A stretch of 64,000 nt of DNA. Origin: Bacteroidales bacterium (GTDB lineage: Bacteria > Bacteroidota > Bacteroidia > Bacteroidales > UBA10428). The notes under the pieces were generated by a model. It was given only the letters and a program-made list of their open reading frames with translations. It ran no database searches and had not been told where the DNA came from. The position numbers and the translations under genes were made by a program. How positions within the stretch are numbered: position 1 is the stretch's first letter; each line of letters opens with the position of its first letter. This document shows positions 46,295 through 54,705 of this stretch, in pieces. The stretch covers positions 58,795 to 122,794 of the forward strand of contig JAFGIP010000003.1 of the NCBI GenBank assembly GCA_016929525.1, in the 5' to 3' direction.

Positions 46295-46747
46295 ATGAAA
46301 ATAAGTGAACAAATTAACAATGATCTTAAAGATGCCATGCGCAACAAGGATAAAATAGCTCTTGAGGCACTAAGGGCAGCTAAAACGGCTTTTACTCTGA
46401 CCAGAACGCAGACAGGCAGTTCACATGTGGTAAGTGATGCGGATGAACTGAAAATAATTCAGAAACTTGTTAAGCAGCGAAAAGAATCTGCAGAAATATA
46501 TAAGAGTCAGTCCCGGACCGATCTTTCTGATAAAGAAATTGCAGAGGCAGAAGTACTGGAGAAATATCTTCCCGAAAAGATATCTCCGAAGGAACTTAAA
46601 AGAATTTTAGAAAAAATAATTGAAAAAGCCGGAGCCAGCTCACCTGCCGATATGGGTAAAGTTATGGGTATAGCCACTAAAGAACTGGCAGGGAAGGCCG
46701 ATGGCAAAGAGATAGCAGCAATAGTAAGAAGTATACTTACAGGGTAG
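46295..46747 (+). CDS. GatB/YqeY domain protein
   Basis: A 150-aa protein of the YqeY family, homologous to the C-terminal tRNA-binding tail of GatB. ISEQINNDLKDAMRNKDKIALEALRAAKTA, the block KQRKESAEIYKSQSRTDL, EAEVLEKYLPEKIS and GKVMGIATKELAGKADGKEIAAIV are family hallmarks. A role in tRNA-linked amidation is suggested by homology only. Last gene of the dcw transcript; a strong terminator follows 26 bp later. Confidence 0.9.
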   Translation: MKISEQINNDLKDAMRNKDKIALEALRAAKTAFTLTRTQTGSSHVVSDADELKIIQKLVKQRKESAEIYKSQSRTDLSDKEIAEAEVLEKYLPEKISPKELKRILEKIIEKAGASSPADMGKVMGIATKELAGKADGKEIAAIVRSILTG

Positions 46748-46773
46748 GAATTGCATGGATGCCGTCTGATAAG

Positions 46774-46817
46774 AGAAACCCTGTCAGGTTGCGACTGCTG
46801 ACAGGGTTTCTATTTTT
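46774..46817 (+). terminator. terminator of the dcw cluster
   Basis: Perfect 14-bp stem AGAAACCCTGTCAG / CTGACAGGGTTTCT (46774-46787 and 46798-46811), 10-nt loop, then ATTTTTA. It separates the plus-strand cluster from the minus-strand PpiD-like gene that ends at 46842. Confidence 0.92.
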
Positions 46818-46841
46818 AAGGTAACAGGTTATTATATCACC

Positions 46842-48941
46842 CTAGAAAAATTTCACTCTGTTATCTTTAATATTGGCCATATCAATCAGCGTTTCATAAG
46901 CTGAACGGTTGGCGCGTGCTTTATATGAACTTTCGATATTATTTTTAAAGTAAGCTTCATTATTGTATTGTGCACCCTCTTCATTTTTATTATCGACATA
47001 AATAACATATACACCATTCTCACCTGCAATCGGTTCCGATAAAGTATTTACTTCAATACTGATAGCTGCTGCAATTACTTTTGGCTCTCTTCCTGCATTT
47101 GGTAATGAGTATGTCGTAAATCTTATTCCTGTGGCAGATTCAACACCGAAACCCAGTTTTTCTGCTAACTCGTCAATTGAAGCTGCATCCGTGTTATTTA
47201 TTTCATCGATAATTAATTCCGCTTTCTTTTGCTTTATTACTTCGGCTTTAATATTCTCCTCAATATCTTCGAGTGGGGTATAACCTTTATTATTGACTTT
47301 GGTAACCATTGCTACTACGTATTTGCCACCATAGTTTTTAATATCTTTCATAAGTTCTCCTTCTTCAGCCTTAAATGCCCAGTGAACAATTGATCGGGAC
47401 TGCTCGAGTCCCTGTACGTTATTGTCCATCGGATTTATGTCATATACAGGTACCAGAGTCAGATTCTTATTTTTAGCAACAGTTTCAAAATCTTCAACTG
47501 AATGTACACTGCTGGCAAATTCAACCGCTTTTGTATAGAAGTGCTGGTCTGTTTGTCCACCAGGTTCAACCTCACGATATATTATTCCTACCTGCACTTT
47601 CTTAACAGGTTTCGATTTGTCTGTAATTTTAACAATGTGAAGTGAATTTTCATTATAAGTGATTTTAACATCTTCTTTTTCTGCGTAGAAACAGCTATCG
47701 ATAAACATTTGCGTATACGCATTATTATTTTCCTTTATCCAGCCAATATCTCCTCCCGGACCGGCACTTATATCAGCAGAATTTTGTTCAACAAGTGTAC
47801 TGAAGCTATAGCCTTTTGTGGCAAGCTCTGCCAGGCTATCGGCAAGTGTTTGCATTTGCATTATATTATTTTGGTCAACGGGAAGCATAATATGGCTTAC
47901 ACGCACCGAGTCCGGCAGATAATTGATTTCTGCAAGCTTAGCTATTTTATAGGCATTATCTTCGAAATAAGGACCGTAAACATCACCAATTTCAGCATTG
48001 AACATAAACTCATCCAGTGTGTCAGGTAATTCTCCTTTTTTATAATTAGCAGGATTATAAGGTGGTGAGTTAAAATTGACAAACTGTCTGACGTCTTCTA
48101 CTTCTTTGAAATCAGGAAGAATATCTTTTACCCAGTTTTCTGCATCGAGAAAATCCCTTTCAAACGGCACAACTTCGATGGCTACATACATAAGGTTCCT
48201 GGTTTCTTCCTGCTTATATTGTTCTTTATGGATTTTATAATACGTCTTCAGATCAGCTTCATTAACAGATATTGTGCTGTCAGAAATTGCAGTATAAGGT
48301 TTTTGGGTAAAACTGAAATCTACAGCCGTATTCATTTCAATACCCCTTTCCTCTGCCTGAAGCTTATTTACATAAAGTCCTTTTCTGATCAGAGTCTGGT
48401 ATTTATTAAATAATCTTTCTTTAGTTATAAGATTTTCGTAGTACGACCACATCAGCTTCTGGCTTTCCGGGAGTTCTCCAATGCGTCTGATAAAATTTGT
48501 AAGTTGTAATCTGTCAATAGTTCCCGTTTCGGGATTCTGAAATAATTGTTTGATATAAGGATGGGGATCTTGTCCCTGGACAAGATCGGAAAATTCCTCA
48601 TCAGGTACAGCTATGCCCAGTTTGTCAAGTTCTCTCGTTAAAACATACTCTTGCAGTATATCTTGCCATGCCTGAGTCCTTATTCTTTCATACATCTCTT
48701 CATTAAGGGTAGTAACCTGATATTGGGATTTACTGATGTTTTCAAGATAAGTAAGTATTTTCTGGTATTCCTGGTACCCGACCTTTTTATTATTGATCTC
48801 AGCAACAACAGTCTGAGATTTTCTGTTTAAGGAACTGCCCGATGTTAAAAGATCGCCCATGATAAAAGCAAATAGTGCAGCTCCTACTACAACCATTAAT
48901 AAAACTCCAGCCCTGGTTCTGATGGTTTGAATTATTGCCAT
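46842..48941 (-). CDS. PpiD-like peptidylprolyl isomerase / periplasmic chaperone
   Basis: A 699-aa inner-membrane-anchored chaperone for outer-membrane proteins. One N-terminal TM (GVLLMVVVGAALFAFIMG), a SurA-N-type chaperone region (VVAEINNKKVGYQEYQKIL, QAWQDILQEYVLTRELDKLGI), a parvulin domain about residues 340-450 (SVRVSHIMLPVDQ, FSTLVEQNSADISAGPGGDIGWI), and a second less conserved rotamase-like segment after it. The layout matches PpiD. Last gene of the minus-strand run from mfd; the 231-bp gap upstream could carry its own promoter. Confidence 0.88.
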   Translation of the reverse strand: MAIIQTIRTRAGVLLMVVVGAALFAFIMGDLLTSGSSLNRKSQTVVAEINNKKVGYQEYQKILTYLENISKSQYQVTTLNEEMYERIRTQAWQDILQEYVLTRELDKLGIAVPDEEFSDLVQGQDPHPYIKQLFQNPETGTIDRLQLTNFIRRIGELPESQKLMWSYYENLITKERLFNKYQTLIRKGLYVNKLQAEERGIEMNTAVDFSFTQKPYTAISDSTISVNEADLKTYYKIHKEQYKQEETRNLMYVAIEVVPFERDFLDAENWVKDILPDFKEVEDVRQFVNFNSPPYNPANYKKGELPDTLDEFMFNAEIGDVYGPYFEDNAYKIAKLAEINYLPDSVRVSHIMLPVDQNNIMQMQTLADSLAELATKGYSFSTLVEQNSADISAGPGGDIGWIKENNNAYTQMFIDSCFYAEKEDVKITYNENSLHIVKITDKSKPVKKVQVGIIYREVEPGGQTDQHFYTKAVEFASSVHSVEDFETVAKNKNLTLVPVYDINPMDNNVQGLEQSRSIVHWAFKAEEGELMKDIKNYGGKYVVAMVTKVNNKGYTPLEDIEENIKAEVIKQKKAELIIDEINNTDAASIDELAEKLGFGVESATGIRFTTYSLPNAGREPKVIAAAISIEVNTLSEPIAGENGVYVIYVDNKNEEGAQYNNEAYFKNNIESSYKARANRSAYETLIDMANIKDNRVKFF

Positions 48942-49172
48942 TGATAAAGTATTTTAATTTGAACCGTTTTATTTATTTACAATTTCTAGTGCTAATTATT
49001 TTGGTGCATTTTGAGCAAATGTGATATTCAGGCACCTATAAAAAATCAGGCTACGAATATAGTAATTAATAACATTTTAAGGAAAAAGTGGGATAATTTT
49101 CAGGATGACTTGCAAATAACTGAAAAGCAATATCTTATATTATCGGTTTCAGACTACTTGTATCATGTTTAA

Positions 49173-50435
49173 TTAGCTCTCGATTACTTTTAAATGAACA
49201 AGATCAATTTTTGTTTTTGAAGCATTTAATATTTTAATTTCAAATGGTTCAATAACAATCCTTTCATTTAGCTCAGGAATATTCTCATAATGAAAAAAGA
49301 TAAAACCCGCCAACGTTTCATAATCTTCTGATTCAGGTATATTAATTTTGTACTTATCATTAATATAGTCTATCTCCATTCTTCCTGAAAAAATAAATTC
49401 CTCATTGTTAATCTGTTTTTCGATAAGCTCAACAGTGTCATGTTCATCTTCAATTTCCCCGAATATTTCTTCAAGGATGTCTTCAATGGTAAGGATACCT
49501 GAGATACCTCCAAACTCATCGACAACAATCGCAAGACTTTTTTTATCCTGAATTAATTTTTCCAGCAAACGATTAGCTGACATGGTTTCCGGCACAAAAG
49601 AAGTCTCAATTATGTTGTCATTAATTGAGTTAATATTTTTAAAAAGGGTTTTGGCTGTTATATAACCAAATATATCGTCGATTGAATCTTTATAAATTAC
49701 AATCTTTGAATAACCTGTTTCGATGATAGTTTTGCGCAAATCACCAATTGTACTTTGCACATCCATGGCTACGATTTCTGTTCTGGGCACCATGCAGTCA
49801 CGTATTTTAACAGAAGAAAAATCAAGTGCATTTTGAAAGAGTTTAAGATCATTATCGTCTTCTGTTTCTTCTGTTTCCTGAGAATGTGCCTGATTTATTA
49901 AATGGGCAAGATCAATTTTATTAAAAACTTGCTTCGAATTTGAACTTATACTTCCGGTTTTGTGCATTGCCTTTATTATCGACTCTGATACCCATGTAAT
50001 TAGCGATGTGATCGGATAAAAAATTGTATAGAAAAACAATACAGGTACTGAAAATATGTTGAGTGTTTGGTTTGCAACAGCACGAAAAACAACTTTTGGT
50101 AAAAATTCAGCTGTAATAAGTATCAGTAGTGTTGATATTAAAGTCTGAATTAAAAGTATAACGGGATCTGAAGAAATATAACTGATGATAAACGGTTCAA
50201 GCAGATTAGCCATAATAATACCGTAAACAACCAGGGCGATGTTATTACCAACTAACATGGTTGTAAGATATTTGCCAGGATTCCCGGTGAAAATTGATAT
50301 AATTCGCGATGCGAAAAGTTCCTGTTTTTTATCAATTTCCATTCTTAACCGGTTGGCAGAAATATATGCTATTTCCATCCCTGAAAAGAATGCGCTGAAT
50401 ACCAACATAATTAATATTATAAGAATATTGTGCAT
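49173..50435 (-). CDS. CNNM/CBS/CorC_HlyC (hemolysin family) membrane protein
   Basis: A 420-aa protein with a CNNM (DUF21) membrane domain of about 4 TMs (residues 1-155; FSAFFSGMEIAYISANRLRME), a CBS pair (RDCMVPRTEIVAMD, VVDEFGGISGILTIEDILEEIFGEI) and a C-terminal CorC_HlyC domain (IPESEDYETLAGFIFF). Family members are linked to Mg2+/Co2+ handling; some Bacteroidota paralogues (GldE) relate to gliding. The name hemolysin is historical. Its start overlaps the stop of the small membrane protein by one base. Confidence 0.9.
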   Translation of the reverse strand: MHNILIILIMLVFSAFFSGMEIAYISANRLRMEIDKKQELFASRIISIFTGNPGKYLTTMLVGNNIALVVYGIIMANLLEPFIISYISSDPVILLIQTLISTLLILITAEFLPKVVFRAVANQTLNIFSVPVLFFYTIFYPITSLITWVSESIIKAMHKTGSISSNSKQVFNKIDLAHLINQAHSQETEETEDDNDLKLFQNALDFSSVKIRDCMVPRTEIVAMDVQSTIGDLRKTIIETGYSKIVIYKDSIDDIFGYITAKTLFKNINSINDNIIETSFVPETMSANRLLEKLIQDKKSLAIVVDEFGGISGILTIEDILEEIFGEIEDEHDTVELIEKQINNEEFIFSGRMEIDYINDKYKINIPESEDYETLAGFIFFHYENIPELNERIVIEPFEIKILNASKTKIDLVHLKVIES

Positions 50436-50650
50436 TAATTATGTTTCTTTACTTTTTTATCCAGTTTATATCTGATATAAAATAATGTCAGGGATAATAA
50501 TGCCATAATTAAAAACATATAAGCACTTTCAAATCCTCTTATTATTAGATTATAAATACCAAGTGCTCCCGTGAATATAGCCAGTATAAGCCATAAAATT
50601 TTCATACCGGGTTGTATTTTACCAATAATTTTACTGGTGTTATAATTCAA
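50435..50650 (-). CDS. small two-TM membrane protein, unknown
   Basis: A 71-aa protein with two hydrophobic segments (GMKILWLILAIFTGALGIYNL and SAYMFLIMALLSLTLFYI) and a basic tail KLDKKVKKHN. I do not recognise a family. It is translationally coupled (TAATG) to the CorC/HlyC gene and follows lptC by about 86 bp. The coupling and hydrophobicity argue it is a real gene. Confidence 0.6.
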   Translation of the reverse strand: MNYNTSKIIGKIQPGMKILWLILAIFTGALGIYNLIIRGFESAYMFLIMALLSLTLFYIRYKLDKKVKKHN

Positions 50651-50736
50651 TGTAAAAATAGCATTATTACCATTAGGACTCAGAAATTTAATTTACATTG
50701 ATCTTCATTACGGGATTTAAAAAGAAGTGTACCACA

Positions 50737-51348
50737 TTACTCAAATTCTTCATCTTCAACATCAACAGTTCCACTGCTTCCTTTTAGTACATAATTGTTC
50801 AGATCCTGGTCCGACTCGAATCCGTCCTGGCCATAAAATACCCCGTCATTATTTGTGATCTTGGTGAAAACATGTGAATAAACTCTTTTATCTTTTTCAT
50901 TCCAGAACAATTCTTCCGTATTCAGCTGTTCAAGTGTTTTTACATTTCTGGCAACAACGCTATCGCTTGCTTTCCAAAGATTCTTTTCTTCTAAATATTT
51001 TGCATAACCAGCTTTAATAGTTGATTCAAGTTCTTCATTATTATCATAGAAATACACTTCAATACCCTCCGGAAATTCATAATAGGGTCCTTCCTCTCCA
51101 CGATCCAGATACCTTTCCATTACCGGAGCTTTAAAAATAAGCTGTAACCTTGCTGAATCGGAATATTGAACTTCAATATTTTTACCTGACTGATTTGGTA
51201 TATCAAGGCCGGCAGTCAATTCATTGATACGCTCAATATCGTTACTGCATCCTGATAAATACAAAATGGGCATCAGTACTACCAATGCCCTTAAAAAATT
51301 GATCGCTTTGCAATTATTAATCGTTAAATCTCGCTTTAGTTGTTTCAT
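50737..51348 (-). CDS. lptC: LptC-like LPS-export lipoprotein
   Basis: A 203-aa protein with a long N-terminal region, hydrophobic segment and lipobox-like LYLSGCS. The mature part fits LptC: SGKNIEVQYSDSARLQLIFKAPVMERY, EFPEGIEVYFYDNNEELESTIKAGYAKY, LWKASDSVVARNV, and YGQDGFESDQDLNNYVLKGSSGTV, which recalls the repeated beta-jellyroll of Lpt proteins. It would pass LPS from LptB2FG to LptA. It overlaps the TPR gene by 32 bp, so the true start may be a later Met or codon. Confidence 0.78.
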   Translation of the reverse strand: MKQLKRDLTINNCKAINFLRALVVLMPILYLSGCSNDIERINELTAGLDIPNQSGKNIEVQYSDSARLQLIFKAPVMERYLDRGEEGPYYEFPEGIEVYFYDNNEELESTIKAGYAKYLEEKNLWKASDSVVARNVKTLEQLNTEELFWNEKDKRVYSHVFTKITNNDGVFYGQDGFESDQDLNNYVLKGSSGTVDVEDEEFE

Positions 51349-52660
51349 TTATCCAACATCCTATTGAATATGTTTCACCTTCTGTAACATCCTGAAAGAA
51401 TGCCTCTTCTTTATTAGGGAAATAGGCTGTATAAGTAAGAATATTCCGATTAGCTTTTTCTTCAACTGACGGATCAACCATTTTTGCTTTCATAAACATG
51501 TCAACTGCTGCCCAGTATACGGCCTTTGGTAATGTATTTGAACTACAATCATCGAGGCTTTCCGCATATAGCTTACCGATCAGCAAATACGGTTCACCCC
51601 AGTCTGGCCTTATGCTGCTGGCTTTTCGAGCATATTCACGAGCTTTAACTTTATTGTTCAGCTCACTGTTACATGCTGCCAACCCAAAATAGTAATCGGC
51701 TTTTTTATTATTGATTGCTTCAAGATTTAAGGCTTGCAGATAATAATTTGCAGCCTCCTGATATTTACCGGATGTAAATGCCAGAATAGCAATATTTAAC
51801 GCTGACTCTGAAGTTGGTGCAAGCTTATGCAGATCTTTTGACGAATTATAAAAAAGTGCAGATTCTGTGCATTCTCTGTTTCTAAGCAGAGATGTTAGCA
51901 TACGCAGAAATTCAATATTATCACGTTTTGTTTCAATTTCTTTTGAGAAGAATTCTATTAATTTATCACAATCACCGGGTCCGTCTTTAACAAAATTTTC
52001 ATCAATGCTTGCTTTCAATCCTGTCAGATTGCTATCGTTTGGTTTTTCAGCAATGAGTTTGTCAATTATTTCAGTAACTTTCAGATAGTCTTTTATAACA
52101 ATATCAGCTTCAAGTTTTTCGAACTGGAAAAGAATTATTGATGCAGACATATAACTACCCAGAACAGCCTGTGATGTTTTAATTTTTCTTAATTCAATTG
52201 ATTCGTTCAAATATTTGTATGCTTGTTCTATGTACTCAATTTTATCGCGACCATATTTAAGCAGATCAACACCTTGTCTTCCAAGTACATTTCCTTTTTC
52301 CCCAAAATATTTTATTCTTCTGTCGTAGACAATCATTAGCGTATCAATAAGATCAGCTTTTCTTTCTTCTGTTTGTGCTTTGTCTAATAAATAGCGATAT
52401 AGTTTTACACCATCCAGGTAAATGTTTTTTGATGATTTCGGACATTCATCAAAAACAATCTTCCAATAGGGTAAAGCCACATTATAATCATTATGTTTGA
52501 CATATTCGCGATAAAGTGAAAGATTTCTGATACACCTTATACTATCCTCGCCGTGTCCGTATTTTGAACCATCTTCAATTCCTTTCTGACCATTTACTGT
52601 AAAAAATAAAGCAATACTAAAAGCTGAAAGGACCAATCTTTTTAACAATAAATTTTTCAT
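51317..52660 (-). CDS. exported TPR-repeat protein
   Basis: A 447-aa protein with a signal peptide (LVLSAFSIALFFTVNGQ) and TPR-like helix pairs, clearest at LNIAILAFTSGKYQEAANYYLQALNLE and DYYFGLAACNSELNNKVKAREYARKASSIRPDWGEPYLLIGKLY. Function unknown; it sits between an outer-membrane barrel protein (11 bp) and lptC (overlap), in an order I recall from many Bacteroidota, which suggests a common envelope role. Confidence 0.82.
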   Translation of the reverse strand: MKNLLLKRLVLSAFSIALFFTVNGQKGIEDGSKYGHGEDSIRCIRNLSLYREYVKHNDYNVALPYWKIVFDECPKSSKNIYLDGVKLYRYLLDKAQTEERKADLIDTLMIVYDRRIKYFGEKGNVLGRQGVDLLKYGRDKIEYIEQAYKYLNESIELRKIKTSQAVLGSYMSASIILFQFEKLEADIVIKDYLKVTEIIDKLIAEKPNDSNLTGLKASIDENFVKDGPGDCDKLIEFFSKEIETKRDNIEFLRMLTSLLRNRECTESALFYNSSKDLHKLAPTSESALNIAILAFTSGKYQEAANYYLQALNLEAINNKKADYYFGLAACNSELNNKVKAREYARKASSIRPDWGEPYLLIGKLYAESLDDCSSNTLPKAVYWAAVDMFMKAKMVDPSVEEKANRNILTYTAYFPNKEEAFFQDVTEGETYSIGCWINETTKARFND

Positions 52661-52671
52661 GACTCATACTT

Positions 52672-53964
52672 TTAATCATATTTAGGCTTATGAAACCAAA
52701 AATCATGCAAAGTAAACCCAATAGTAATAATATGATATTTTTCCTTAATTAATTGATTTTCTGTTGTTCCTCTTATTCCATATTCATATGTAAGATTAAA
52801 GTTTGAATACGTATATAATTTTTTTGGGTTTCGCCATGGTAGTCCTAAACCAACGCTAATACCATAGTCAGTTATCTGAGTATTATTAAATTTAATGTAT
52901 GTATTGGTGTAATGAGCTCCGATCCGATAGTGCATCCTTTCAATGTAACTTGCTCTTTGCCGGTTTGTAATGGGTACAGGAGTGAACTCAGCCCCAAATC
53001 TCAGTGAAGAATAATCTGCAATATTTTTAAATTCGTTTTTATCAAATGCTTTTTTAAATTTTTGTTGCGAATATTCTAATGTCATTAGCACCTGTTCATT
53101 TAAAACATAGGAAAGTCCAATTCCAATTTTTGCCGGCATTTGTAACTGCATAACAGAATCAGTCACTACATTAAAAGTATCGACAAATATCCCGGGATTG
53201 TAACCATATGGGAAGTTTCTTCCTTCAAACGACTGTTGTTTAATGTCAATTTTAGTTTTAGTATCGTATGTTAGTCCGAAGATGAACTGATGTTTTTCCC
53301 AAAATATTTTATATGCTTGTATACCAAAGCGGTAATAAAAGTCACTGGCAATAAATTTTTCATTGACTATTGTACTTGCAGCTGTTATTTCAGGCAGATA
53401 AATCTCACGTCTTTTATCAAGTTTGCCAAACAGGTAACCTGCATTGATCCCAACTGATATGTAATCGTTTATTTCAAATGCAGTTCCGAAGTAGAACTCA
53501 TTAAAGCCTCCGTCACCCTTGTAGTCGATTACAATGATATCATCGGTTATTTCAGGATATTCTCTGAATAGGTATTGTATTCTGCTATATGGGACAATTC
53601 CTGCACTGAATTTCCACCATTTCGATATTGGAAATCCGATTAGTAGATACTCGATATTCGAATTATTTGTTCTGTCTTCATCTATATCGGTAACAAGTAA
53701 TGAACTGCGAGCTGCAATACCAGCCTGAAAAAGGAAAGACATAGTGTCTTGAGATGTATAAGATGCAGGACTCAAATAGTTAACTTGATTAAGCGGACGT
53801 AATGCAATTGAACTTCCACCAAGTGAACGGTTATAACTTAACCCTGTATTCATAAGATCTCCGATCCCATATCTTGAATAAGGAGTATTAATATAATTCT
53901 GACCAAATATTGAAAATGGAATTAGTAATAATCCAATAAAAATAACCTTAAAACGTCTGCGCAT
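52672..53964 (-). CDS. outer-membrane beta-barrel protein (FadL-like type)
   Basis: A 430-aa protein with a signal peptide (FKVIFIGLLLIPFSIFGQ), an N-terminal NTPYSRYGIGDL segment and many alternating amphipathic strands ending in aromatic residues; the last strand, HIITIGFTLHDFWF, ends close to the C-terminus. The NxPYSRYGxGD opening and length resemble a family often annotated as a membrane transport or hypothetical OMP. It overlaps coaX by 17 bp. Substrate unknown. Confidence 0.75.
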   Translation of the reverse strand: MRRRFKVIFIGLLLIPFSIFGQNYINTPYSRYGIGDLMNTGLSYNRSLGGSSIALRPLNQVNYLSPASYTSQDTMSFLFQAGIAARSSLLVTDIDEDRTNNSNIEYLLIGFPISKWWKFSAGIVPYSRIQYLFREYPEITDDIIVIDYKGDGGFNEFYFGTAFEINDYISVGINAGYLFGKLDKRREIYLPEITAASTIVNEKFIASDFYYRFGIQAYKIFWEKHQFIFGLTYDTKTKIDIKQQSFEGRNFPYGYNPGIFVDTFNVVTDSVMQLQMPAKIGIGLSYVLNEQVLMTLEYSQQKFKKAFDKNEFKNIADYSSLRFGAEFTPVPITNRQRASYIERMHYRIGAHYTNTYIKFNNTQITDYGISVGLGLPWRNPKKLYTYSNFNLTYEYGIRGTTENQLIKEKYHIITIGFTLHDFWFHKPKYD

Positions 53965-54682
53965 TGTATTCTAAGATGAAATTAAGTCCTTTAAGAGTCA
54001 AATTTGAATCAACAAAGATGGGTTTTTTTAGTTTATTATCAAAAAATTGAGCGTCTCCTCCAGTCAGTATGACAACAAGTTCGGGATGATCACTTATAAG
54101 TGTTTCGATATAACCATTAAGTTCAAATATTAATCCGTTTTGTACTCCATTAATAATTGCCTCTTCAGTTGTATTTCCAAGGAAATTCATTGTTTTGGAT
54201 GGATTTAAAAGAGGAAGCCTTGATGTGAATTTGTGCAGGGCATTGAATCGTGTATTAAGCCCCGGAGAAATGTTACCTCCACTATAAATACCTTCATTTG
54301 TTAAGAGATCAAATGTTATGGCGGTTCCTGCGTCAATTACAAGGACATCTTGATTTGGATACAGCTTGTAAGCACCGGCAACTGCAGCAAGTCTGTCTTT
54401 CCCCAGTGTTTCTTTAGTCTTGTAACTGTTTTTGAATGGCAATGGTGTTGACGAATTCAATTCCAATGTTTTTATATCATTACACTCAACAAATGATTTA
54501 AGTAGAACAGGATAATCTGATACAGAACATATAATACATTTATTTACTTTTTTAAGCTTTTTTAACTCCTGCTTTAATTTCTGTGCCGAATCGGTATCAA
54601 ATGCTGATACTGATTCAATTTCATCATCACGAAACAGCGCAAGCTTTGTTTTTGAATTACCGATATCAATAACCAGATTCAT
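53948..54682 (-). CDS. coaX: type III pantothenate kinase
   Basis: First step of CoA synthesis. A 244-aa ASKHA-fold kinase: phosphate loop LVIDIGNSKTKLALF, GKDRLAAVAGAYKLYP, DAGTAITFDLLTNEG, GGNISPGLNTRFNALH. These motifs separate it from CoaA and type II enzymes; activity normally needs a monovalent cation. It lies 23 bp after mfd and overlaps the barrel gene. Confidence 0.95.
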   Translation of the reverse strand: MNLVIDIGNSKTKLALFRDDEIESVSAFDTDSAQKLKQELKKLKKVNKCIICSVSDYPVLLKSFVECNDIKTLELNSSTPLPFKNSYKTKETLGKDRLAAVAGAYKLYPNQDVLVIDAGTAITFDLLTNEGIYSGGNISPGLNTRFNALHKFTSRLPLLNPSKTMNFLGNTTEEAIINGVQNGLIFELNGYIETLISDHPELVVILTGGDAQFFDNKLKKPIFVDSNLTLKGLNFILEYNAQTF

Positions 54683-54705
54683 AATATTCTTAAAAAAACA
54701 TAAAG